The notes under the pieces are model-generated. The model was not told the origin of the DNA. It did no database searches and worked only from the letters and a program-made list of their open reading frames with translations. A stretch of 64,000 nucleotides of DNA, taken from NCBI GenBank assembly GCA_029706075.1, contig JAINUG010000085.1:1513392-1577391 (forward strand), read 5' to 3'. The position numbers and the translations under genes are program-made. Numbering within the stretch: position 1 is the stretch's first letter; every line of letters begins with the position of its first letter. Positions 27,301 through 39,300 of this stretch are shown one piece after another. The stretch is from Aldrovandia affinis. Lineage: Eukaryota > Chordata > Actinopteri > Notacanthiformes > Halosauridae.

Positions 27301-30300
27301 AATAACGAAGGAGGAGTAATTACAATGCGTTTCCGTAGTGACACACGCTTTCAAAAGAGCCCGCCCCCCTTCCCTCCCCTCCCCGTGGCCCATACAGAGA
27401 CAGTGCCCCGCATCCGGGGAATGAAGAATTTTTCATAGAGCTGCTGTTGTTTTTTGGGGCTTCCTTTTTGTGGTCCTTGCTGTCTAGACCACAGTTCGCT
27501 TCGTTCAAGAGTAGCCGCCACAAAATTGCAGCCTTGCCATTGCGAACACCCTTTAATATGCAGGCAGGAGAGGTTGGGGAGGGGTGGGGTTGGGGGTGGG
27601 GGGACCATACCGGATTGTGAAAACGGAGAGTCTGTTTGTTTAAAGTTACTCGGCTAATTGTACGTGTGTCATTGTCCGGACCACAAGTGAGGCGCTCTCA
27701 GCTCGGGACGAGGTGTGTGCACCTGCAGTGTGTCTCCACGCATGCCGTTTCCATGCACCTGAGGAATTTCCCATGCTCGGCCAGGCCTGCTGGGACAGTT
27801 GTCCGTTTAAACGAACCATTACCATTAATCATCCGAGAATAACGGCCAGTGGCCATTATTAAAAGGTAAACCGCAGCACTGGTAAATGTTTCTCAGCCAC
27901 CTTGGATTAGAACTCTCTACAGCTCTCAAGTGGCCCAGTCGGACATGCCTAGTTTGAGTCCGTGCTGCTGCTCTGACCAGCACTCACTCCTTTATAGCAC
28001 ACTGGGTGGCTTGTAGTGTCAAAAAATATCCTTTGGTGTCATGGGCATGTATATCAGAGGAGAGCCTTCAGTAATTCAGGTGTGGGTTATTTGGTTTAAA
28101 GCCTGGTTATATTTGTAACATGTTAGCTGTTGCTTGAAATGTCCTTTGCTCTGCGGGAGACAGAGTTACAGAGGCAGCCAGCAACAAGCACAATTTAGTA
28201 ACTCGGTAATTCAAACCTTGATCAGCCAGTCTTGTTCTTGTCCTGTTGTGTTGCAAAACTATTTAGCGTGCAATTATAATTGAGCGAAGGTATTTACTGC
28301 AGTTATTAATGACTAACAGCTTTTAAAAATATGTGAACTTTATTCATGCCGCTCTTTATTTACCGTCCTTTGGATCGTTTGATGGCAACGGAATAGTTTG
28401 GTCAGAGCGGTGCCAAGCTATTGCTTGTGCGATCCGGGTAGTTTGGCAGCACAACAAAGCCCGTTCGGAACAAACAACAAACAGGATTTCTGGGCTCAGC
28501 CATCGGCGTGTGTTAACAGGACAACCTGGGCCTGGGCCGTCCGTTGTGGTTTCCCTTGGGGTGTCAAGATCTGCGTGATGTGGTGTGAACGCTGAGGAGA
28601 GCCAAGCCGGGCTAAAGGAGGGAGGGGTGCTGAAGGTTCAGCACCCCTCCCTCAGCCTGAGGCAGGTCCACTCCGTGGGGACTGTAGGTGCTGAGAGGTT
28701 TCCTAAAGCAAAATTCATGGATGCTCCAATGCGAAGTCTCACATGTTCTCTCTCTCTGGACACCAGTAGGAATATTTCCCATGATCCCCGTCTGTTACAC
28801 ACTGAAGAGCTGTATTGTTCTCTTTGTTGTCCATTAAGTCCTTGAATGACAGTTTTAACTAAACATTCTTTTACCACCAGAAACCTTAATTATTCCTCCA
28901 AAGGAAATTATTTCATCTTCCAAATAGCAAAACAAAAGTGCTCTTCAGTGCAGATGTTGAGTGGAAACCAAGCTCATTTAAAGGTTTCATTAACAGCCAT
29001 CTGCTTGGACTGCGCTCACATACTTCTTATACTGTGTTTTTCCCCTCACAAGGCTTTGTTTAACTTAATTATGAAAGTGTTGTTTGGAATGGATACTGCT
29101 CACACTCAGATGCCAGTAGTTAATTGGCTGCATTTGCCTTTAATGCAGGCTTGTTATTTCTTTGAGACAAAAACACCCAAAAGCCAGTTTCAACTCAAAA
29201 ATTCTCTCTCTTCCACCAGACAATGGCTGTGTTTCGTTCCATTCCATCTGAAAAAGTCATGAATAATCTCTAACATTTGATATTTCCCCCAGCTTGCGAA
29301 AAGAACGTGCAGAAGGTGTGTGCAAACTCCTTGGAGGAGCACCTCCAACCGTTCAAGGAGAAAATGGAAGCTTTCATCTTGACCGGTGAGTAACGCAAAC
29401 AGGAAATAAAGAAATACCCCTACCCCCCCCCCCACCCTTTGTGTTGACTACCAGAAGGTGATATGTTTTGTTTGAGTCAACGATCCAGCAGACGCTGTGG
29501 ATTGGAAACATAGCGTGCCACCTAACCCCGGCCCAAGCTTGCTGTTTGATCCCGTGCAGGTCTGCTAATAAAGCCAGGGGCCGGAGCGGCTGGCCTGATT
29601 GTGTTTAGATGTGTTTAGACTCTCTGTGGGCTCCGTAGAGCCATTTTCGTCTGATTATAACGACGGCGCTTGGAAATTAGCATTCCCAAATGTGCAATAT
29701 TACTCACAACGTCTGAGGCAATTTGGGTCTCGAGTCAGAGCAAGCCTCTGGAATTGATTCATGGGAAGCCCTTGCTCTTGTATATTTACAGAAACTCTAA
29801 ATCCTACGAGTGGGACAGTAATGATGAATTCTTTTTTTTCCCGTCTTCTCCTTGTAAACTGCAGACTGTCTCCACACTTAACCGAGAAAGAGGTCTTTGA
29901 TCTGCATTTTTTTGTATCTCCAAAGATTAAACATTTCCCGATCTTGTGAGAGGACAAAGGAAAATTCGGAGGAGGATCGTGGCAGTCGGCCGACGGATCC
30001 GGTTTACTCCTTGTGATCGCAGAAGCCGGGACGCCATAATTTGGCACTTTCATGCTTATTTTCACACTGTGCTTGCGCGTTTATTTTCATTTCAACGTGG
30101 TAAAGGTAGCTCGCTATGTCATCATCGCGTCGGGCAGGCTTAGGAATGCGAGGAACGCGCACTGTACGATGGCTCGGGTGTCGAAAGCAGCAAGGCGGAG
30201 GAGATCGGCGGATTGCCCTAAATGTGGCGCGTGTGTTCTGTCCTCCTGTAAAGCTGGCGGGACATCCCTGGCTGCAGGCTTGTAAACAGAAGCTGGTCTC

Positions 30301-33300
30301 AGTGTGATGGTCGGGGGGACCACTGTGGCAGGGTACGCCGCGTCACGCCTCCCTGATCCCTCTCTCTCTTTCCCTCTCCCTGATCCCTCTCTCTCTCTTT
30401 CCCTCTCCCTGATCCCTCTCTCTCTCTTTCCCTCTCCCTGATCTCTCTCTCTCTCTCTCTGATCCCTCTTTCTCTTTCTCTGCCCCCTAGATAAAGCCAC
30501 ACACATCCTGCCGCCATGGAGAATATCTCCGTCCATCCCTCTCTGAGCCTGATAATCGTCTGTGACTTTTTATTCTTGGGAGAGATGTTTCCCAGTTAGG
30601 TTGAGGTTGCAGACAGTGTGAGATGGGAATCAGGGCGGTTTTGGCAGCCGCCCGGAGGACTGAATGAAGCAGAGAGAAAGCCCAGGGCAAGAGAACAGAC
30701 AGCTTCAGCACGTTTGCATGTGAGCGCTGAAGGTGAACAAGTTCAAGCTGAATATACATGGAAATGTAACATAGATTTTTACTCTGCTGTGCCATTGTCC
30801 AAACAGGAAACAGATGAACTGTGAAAGAGGTATTTATGATAAGTATATGGAATGGAGAAGTAGTCATATTTGAGGACCAGAATGTCCCCTGATAGTCGTC
30901 TCAGTTTTCACCGTGTCATTGCCGGCATAACTGGAGCGACTGCTTGTATTCCCAAATGCTGATAAGCTCCCGGTGATGCATTGTGGGAAGGCTAGACAGG
31001 GAGATGGCCACAGAATGTACTGTGGGGTTTTTGTGGACATTCATGACTAAATATTGTTATGATTAATTACCACAAAACTAAAGCAAGTTCAGCCTCTAGG
31101 GCATTTTACAGACTGATGACGCATAGCTAGCTGAAGATTTCATAGCGTTGTTTGAAAATAAACAAAGACTAAATAAGAGTATAAAAGAAACAGGAGTAGA
31201 ACAGCTGGTGCAGTAATCATGGATTCTTTGTGGTATTCATAAACGATCACTCCAGTGGCGTGAAACAGGCACGGCAGTAAGAAGCCGTTCCACACATGAA
31301 TGTCTCATTTTTCTTTAAAAGTTGCTTGCCTCATGTTGGCAGGATAACTAACTGACTTGGCCATTGATTTTTTAATGTTGCCAGGAAAGGTTAAGTACTG
31401 TGGGCGCAATAGAAACAGCACCCTGTAAATCCAAGTTCTTATGTTGAAAAAATATATAATAAAGCATATCAGTAATTTGTATATTGGTATTCACATCATT
31501 TTAATTATTGATTTGAATTATGTCTGATTTATGTATATTTGATTTAACACTATAATTGTTAGTATTACCATATCTACTTTGTGTGGCAAGTAAATTAGTT
31601 ATTGTGGTCACTTTGACATGAATTACATATTTATTTATATACACAGTTGTCCATAAAATATTTATTAGGCTATTTTAGTCCAACATTCAATTTAATATGA
31701 ATGTGATGCAACACTTACTCGTGCAGCTACAGTACCAGGATGCACCCTGTTTAACAGCCCTTCAACACCATTATAATGGATTATATAACAAACTGGTCAT
31801 GTGGTAGGTGAAACATTACAATAATTCATTGAGCCATTAAATTGTCTTTAAGGAGGCAACCCATTTAACGTTTCCGCTCCAGTAAAAGCATTTGAATTTA
31901 TGGAAAGGTTATGGAAATATCGCTCCCATTAGGAGGAATTATGGGAATATCCTATCATGGACATCAGCAATTAGTTGTAGCAGTCAAGTAAGTGCAAACC
32001 AATTTGCAGCAATGGGACAGGGTCCCATGTCTGATGTCTCCTTCTCTTTCATGTGAATAGGAGGCCATTTTTTTTCTGCAGAAACAAACTCAACTGCATG
32101 AATCTCAGAATGACGGGTTGGTTTACCAAGAGCCTGCGTTTTCATAGGGGGACCAGCTTTTTTGGTTGAATTGTCACCATGCATTAATCAAATCAAATCA
32201 AATCAAAATGTATTTGTATACTGCTTTTCACAATTGAATTGTCACAAAACACTTAACAGAGGGGGAACCCAGGCCTAGACCCCCCCAAAAGCAAGCCTAA
32301 AGGCAACAGTGGCAAGGAAAAACTGCCTTGGTAGGGAGAAACCTTGGGAGGAACCAGACTAAAAGGGGGGTAGCCCATCCTCTTCTGGCCGGCACAGGGT
32401 GTGTCCAAAAAAGACCATGTCATGGTCAGTCCAAGGTGACTCAATACCATTATTGTTAATATTGTTTTTAAATGTATTTTTAGGGGGAGGGACATAGTAG
32501 ATACCATTACCAGGGTCTCAGTGTTGTCAGAAGTGGGACTGGATTTGAACTTGTGCTTGCGTTCTCAAGTAAGGAGCCACCATTAATAAGCCTGGTGCTT
32601 TATACCAGTATAGTGTCCAGACTTCCTCTTATCCATGTCACTTTCTGTAGCAGACGCTCACACACCAGAGCACACCCGCTACATTCTCCCCCTCGAAACT
32701 CCTGCGGCAGCAACCACAGCCCGACCGATTACCATCAGTTGTATGATTCGAGTCACGGCACCAATGTAACGGAGTTGGTCCTGCCTGCAGCGAATTTCGA
32801 ACTGAGGATCTTCGGCGCGATAAGAGAGCGATTTAGCTCACTGAGCTAAAGACTCAAGTCCCTAACTCCGGGAAATAATCACACTCTTATCCACATCACT
32901 TTTTGTAGCGGACACTCACATACAAGAGCACACCAGCTACATAAGCACTGGATGTTTTCATGAGGAAAAAAATACCTGTGAAATACCTGCGAAATATTTT
33001 TTATGTCATTTTGAAGTCATGCTTGTTTAAGTATTTTATCATTTTATCAAAAGGAAAGTTCATCAGAGCAGGCAGCATGTACAGTGGTTCTCACACACTT
33101 GACTGAGTGCCAGTAGCGACTGCATGATACATTGTCTACAGTGTGGCAGGCAGTATTAGCCAAGCAAAAATGTGCTGTGCCAAAAGCTGTGGTCCGTGAA
33201 GGGTTAAATCCTGAGAACCAAATATGCCCTCAGAAACCACAGAATGAGATGGGATTGTAGAGAAAACGCTTTGCCAAAAAGCACTGCAATTGCAAAATCA

Positions 33301-36300
33301 GGTTCCACCTGTGTGCAATCTTTACCTCCACCACTTTACAAAGATACCTCAGGCAAGATTAGGGGAAAAGATCCAATTAGCTCTTTTTTCTGCACCACCA
33401 CCAAGTGCTGGCTGATGACAAACAATAATGTCAGGGACCCCTGTCTTGGGAAGCCTATAGGTTTATAAGTGGAGCCTTGTTTTTCTGGCCACATCATCAC
33501 CTCTTTAATCTCCCAAAATGCTCCTGACAGACAAAACTGTTAACATCACGCAAGCAGATTCATGTTCTAAAGCGAAAAAAGGGAAATTTCAAGAATTGCT
33601 TGCGGTGGGCTAAAAATATTGTAAAACAATAGCCTCCTTCTATAAAAGATGCAAATGAGGCATCTTGTGGCAAGATTGCGTCCATATGTTTTAGGTACAA
33701 AAAGAAAAAGGAGGAAGGGCAGTATGTAACTGGTACTTACTGGAACATTCAAAAGCTTTTTGATCCGTATCCCCGCTAAAAAGATCCTTCAAACGCAGTC
33801 TGCGGTGGCATTGCATTCGTCTCTGAGCTACACAATACGAGCGGAGATTTTCCACTGCCTTGTTTCGGTTTGTTTGTTCACCTTTCACAGCTCGCATGCA
33901 AGTGCACATTTAAGCACAATCTAGCACAATATCACCTCTCCGAATGGACTTGAAACCGTGGTGGTTGTCACTGGTTACAAAACGGTGTTGGTTGCTAAAG
34001 ACGCATCTTGAACGTAAACCTTTCACAGGGATACTTCCGAACCATTTCTAAACAGAACTCCTGCACCACATTGAAAGAAGACTTTAATGGTGACATTTTC
34101 CTCATTAACTCCTTTGAGTAGCCCCATCAGTATCATTATTATTATATACTAACCGATGGTACTCTTTTAATTGGCAAATTTTGTGTGTTTTTACTCTTGT
34201 CGTATGTGTTCTGTAACAGAGCAGAGTAGTACTGTGCCTGCAGTGGTACAAAAGCAGTGTCTCTCCCCAGGATTCAAACCCATGACCCTCAGGCACAGAG
34301 TCCTATGCCTAAAACTATATCTTCACACTGCTGCCTTAAAAGTAGTAATCAGATCATACACACAGCTCATGATACAACACTGTGTGTGATACTGAGGCTA
34401 CAGTACAATGCAGATTGTGATGCTGTGATGAAGACCATTGTGTAGACAATAAGATATAATCCATACATTTTTAATAAACTGATTGTTCAACAAGGCACTA
34501 TTCAATTCACACTTCACATGGTATCACAAGTATTTGTTGAATACGTATGTGATCATTTTATTATTAGCATCATAATAAGTATTAGTAATATTAGTAACTA
34601 ATATTGAGCATTTATTCAGTAATCACTGGCCAGTTTAAATGCTAGCAGACTAGGCCAACAGCCGGATATGTACAATTACATATTTGTTTTTATTAAAATG
34701 AGCATGATCACATTTTCAGCTGTGACTGGGTCTGGTCGTTTTCCACTCTTTTTTGATTATATGGGCCGTTACAGTGATGTAATGTTCCGTTTCTCTTTAT
34801 GTCCATCCGTCTGTGGTTAGAGCCGTTGAGTCAGTCTCCTGCACTTCTTTGACTTTGTTTGTACTGTCGTAATGAGCCCGGATAACAGCTGGGCTAAAAT
34901 GCAACCTTCACACTTCCCCAATCTCTTAACTCTTGGTCTTAAAAAACTGGAAATGGTCTCATATCTTTAACCATATGCATAGTGCTGCAATCCGTTTTTA
35001 GTACTGTGTAGTTGATGTGGTGGTTGTGCTTCATTTGTCATTCTGGCTCACATAGGTTACAGAAATACCAAATATTTCCACAAATATTGGGCATGTGCAT
35101 GCTAAGTGCAAGCACTCCTGCACATTTCAACTAACACATCAACTGACACAATAAAAATCCCCGATTTCATTTCCTTCTTCCCCACATTCAAGTTGTTTAC
35201 TCCCAGCACTCCAACGGTAGATCATCTTATCACTTTATAATGGGGGTGTGAACCCATGACTCTCAAATGAAGAGTTTGTTTTTAACCAATCAGAGTGTGG
35301 CTTTAAACACACAGCTGTCCATGGCTGTTCACATGCTCCACCTGTGATTTATCCATCTTTTTTAACCTAAAATGTGCCTGCCTGTGTAAATCTGGGGGAG
35401 GGGCTTACTTGCAGGTGCACCAGTGTCCTGTCGGGAGTCCAGGGCAGCACACCTGGATTAGTGAATCAGAAATGGGTGGGGCTGGAGCTTGCTCGTAAAT
35501 CACACTTGTGTCATTGTGTGTGTGTGTGTGTGTGTGCGAATTGTCGAAATTCGTTCACCTCATATATGTACATACACATATTGGTCGTTTCGTTTGTGGG
35601 AAAGATAGCACTGCCCCGTCTCCTGCCCATCTTATGTGCTGTCTGTACGGGTACCTGTGTAGTGGTGGCTGCCCGGTGTATTTCAACACGTCTGTGGAAC
35701 GGTGAACGATAAGTTACGTGCGAGTGGTTTATGGCCCCACCACTGTGACAGGTTCAAGTGACCGCAGAGGCAGCTCCCTCACAGCAGGGGCCGCAGGTGA
35801 ACTTGAACGACCTGAGCGCGGGCTTTTAAACCGGGCTGTGATCTGACAAGGTTTTACATCTCGAGAACTCATTGAACCATTATCCTGCAATCCATTACCC
35901 TCCCTCTACCCCCACATCTCCCCCCCCCACCACCACCACCCACAAGCCCCCACCATCGTGCTCGTTTTCTCTTTCTCGTTTTCTCTTTCCGGCTCTCTCG
36001 GCGCAGTTTTGAACATTTATTCGTGCTCAACATGAAACGGAACATCTGAACTTTATATAAAGGTGCACGGTGAGTCTCGGGCATGTTTGTGTCAGAGCAG
36101 GAGATGGAACGTGGACACGTACTGGCTGTGGCCATGCATCTTATTTACCAAATCCTTCCTGCCGTTTCAGGTTGGGCACTGAGCTCACTACCATGGGAGC
36201 TATGGTTTTATTTATCCTGGTATGCCGGGTTCAATGAGAAAGTCTCTCTGCACAAATGTGCTTTTGAACAGTCTGCTTTGACTGCGTGGGCTATAACAAA

Positions 36301-39300
36301 TGCAGTCAACAACAAATCCACCCCTCAGTTTTCTATTTCCTACCCAGATTTTGTTTCCTTGTTTGATGTCTCAGATAAATATTTAGAGCACTGTCGGTTT
36401 CATAGCAGCGTGATAAGAGGGGGACAAGGGGTTGGTTGGCTGGGTGGGGGGCAGTTATGCAGACATGGAATAAAAAATCTGAAACTAATTTGAAACAAAC
36501 TTTCATTTCATATCCTCCATGTTATTGTGTTATTCTCTCCGGGCCCTACAAGTGTTTTCAGACAGTTTCGACGGAGAATGAAGGAGCTGCACATCGGATC
36601 GGGGATGTTTCTGTGCAATATTACTGTGTCACGAGGTGCCGCGTTGTAACCGAATCTTATTCCTGAAGCGGTAGTGGGCTTCCACCTTAAGTGCCATTGG
36701 CTTTGCTGTGTCTGCACGGCCGCGCCGTCTCGCGCGCGGTTCCGACGCAGCGGGACACATGTGCTTCGGTTTAGCGCACGCTGTTATTTATAATTTCTCG
36801 CGACGCATCGGCTCTTACGGTAAAGCCCCGCGGTGACTAATACAGCGAGATCTGCGAGCCAGTCGCGGGCGCGCGTTCAGGGGCTGCGCTACAGCGGCAT
36901 TCCTGTGACATGAATAGCCGGTGACAGTGTCAGCTTCAAAAGAGGGAGATTGTTACGCCGAGTCCTAAAGAAGATTTAATCATCTCCTCATGGCCCGTGA
37001 TATGAGCTGTCTAGCCTGTACCGGGGATATCCAGGGGAATATCTGGAGAATATCCAGGAGCAATGAAGACCTTCCTGAATGAACTGGTCATGGACAGTTT
37101 GGCCATAATTCTGTGTGTCATCCAGTCTGTTACCACGTCATGAAGCTAAGGTCAATGGCTTTCTCCACTGATCTACGTATTTGTACAGTTTTGACAGAAA
37201 CATCATGTACTCTGACTTTTGATGGTTAATATTGTACGCATTGTATTATATATAAAAGATAAGATGCCCAAAGTGTTTGCATTTCCCTGTGACAGATGAC
37301 TGTAATATTTAAGTTTACAAAGATTAACAGTGTGCAGATGGTTTACAGTCGTTTAGAAACATTATAACCCGGTCTCTGGATACTGCCTTTTACATTTCAC
37401 ACTTGATCCATTTTTTTTAATTGATTAACAAAACACACACATTTCCCTCTTGGTGTGTGATGGAGTTCCAATGAAAATGAGAATATAAGGAATACTGGGA
37501 TACTGGGGGCACCACTAGCAATTAGCACCGTGTTATCAAAGTTCCAGTCATTTTAATAAACAGATTTTTTTTAAATTAAAGTTGTTTCCAAAGTTATCAA
37601 GGATCTGGTAATAAGACAAAACGTAACGTGCTATGTTGTAATTAACATCAAATTTCAAACCTTTTATTATCTGACTTGTAGGTAAAAAAAAAAAAAAAAA
37701 AGAAGTGGTTTGGTAAAGTGTGTCAGAGTTTTAAAGGCCCTAATTTATTGTTCCTCTCAGCATGCGAGCCTCATAACTTTCTAGTTAGCCACTCCTGGTT
37801 TCATGTTTACAGAGGGAGCGGGGGAAGAGAAAACTCACACATCCTCTCTCTGGGCTGGTCCCAGGAACCGCGGTGCCACCTTTTCACAGAGCCGCACTGG
37901 AGGAGTACCTCAGGCGCCAGTAAACCCCTACCGTGGCAAACGCCATTGGTCACGGCCCTCCCCTCTGCTTCCCCTGCCCCCTCCATTCCAGCACAAGACA
38001 TGGCTGTCCTTCGTTCATTAGGGCTACCTTCTTTAAGTCCGCCTGCGTACCCATACATATGTATAAAAAAAGCAGGGGTGGTGGTGCCTGAAGCTCACCC
38101 TCTCTCAGCACACCCCCAAACCTGCCTTTGAACAATTTTTTGGAGACTTCCCCCTCTTAAATCTTCAATTGGGAAAGGTCCCCCCATCATTGTAAAAAGG
38201 ATGAATCTGGAAAAATGCAATAAATCTGAGATCACAGGCACTCGCTGGCCCTAGATAAATTCTTGCACCTCGGTCTGGCCCACTGCACACATCTGCCTTG
38301 CATTTAGGCCCTTTTACATGGCAAGACTCCACAGGAGCCCTTGCGCTCCCCAGCCCTACTCCTCAGTCCTGCTCCTCACCCCAACCCTACTCCTCAGCTA
38401 CCCCCCACCCTGCTCTTCAGCCCAGCCCTGCTCCCCAGTCCGACTCCTCTGCCCAGTCCTACTAGCCAGCTACCCCTCATCCTGCTCCTCAACCCAGCCC
38501 TACTCCTCAGCTACCCCCACCCACCCTGCTCTTCAGCCCATCCCTTCTCCTTCTCAGCTCAGCTCACCTAAACCATTTGTTCCTGAGTCCAGTACTGTCC
38601 AGCCCTGCTCCTCAGCTGAGCTCCTAAGCCATCAATTCCCCAGTCACTCCCCCCATCCTCTGTCCTTCTTTCCACTGTCCCACTCACCTACCCCACAAAC
38701 CCTTGCTCCAGTCCTGCTTCTCACTACCAAATGTTCCCTACTCCCCACACCGCCCACCCTGCATTCCCCCACAGCAGTCCCCAGCCGCCTTCTCTGTGCT
38801 GCTCCCCAGTTTGGGCACCTTTACGAGCGGGCTGGCCGTGTTCCTCACTGCGTAAACACTGACAGTGGTGAAACATGAGAGTGTCTCCCCTCAGGCAATC
38901 AGTGGAGCTCTATAACATTCATGGCCGGCTAGCTTTACAGTGGTTGCTGGACACTAAAACCATGCATAGAAACCCAGAGTGCCTCCCTATGCCACCCAAC
39001 TGCTCCACTGGTACCACACCCCTGACCAGACCACCCACTCTAGATGGGACAGGGGACTTCTCTGTCCCTTCATTGCTGAGTGTATTTCTTATCAGCAATC
39101 TTTTATTGGATAATTAAGAATTAAACATGATATTAAAGCTGATAACGGAACGTATGTTACCCACCGTAGTGTATGTCACCAGATGGCTTGCTGATATAAA
39201 TGTAGTTTGTAGCCACAAATGTCTCTTTGTGCTTTTATGAGAGTCTTCATACATAAAGTGTCATAATGGAATCCAGACTGAGCGTACATTTTTTTTATGA

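Larger units (their letters stand above)
19752..29292 (+). other. fmn1: fmn1 intron, 9.5 kb
   Basis: Holds a GGGA run (21052-21078), an AT-rich island (22480-23120), a minisatellite (23459-23745), a SINE (24592-24850), GC/CpG-rich blocks (20800-21300, 26380-26960, 27180-27640) and a 36-bp near-perfect palindrome (28618-28653). No coding exon was recognised. This large intron is a plausible place for grem1 enhancers. Confidence 0.7.

Noticed and set aside
27880-28030. Possible tRNA-derived SINE
   Set aside because: Only a weak B-box-like word (gtttgagtccgtg) is visible; no head, tail or duplication.
32783-32855. A genuine tRNA gene
   Set aside because: A- and B-box-like words are present but no complete acceptor or anticodon stem could be formed; it sits inside an LTR-like repeat.
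38318-38878. 186-codon frame rich in Ser, Pro and Leu
   Set aside because: Runs through the degenerate CCTACTCCTCAG minisatellite; no similarity to a known protein and no splice or promoter support.
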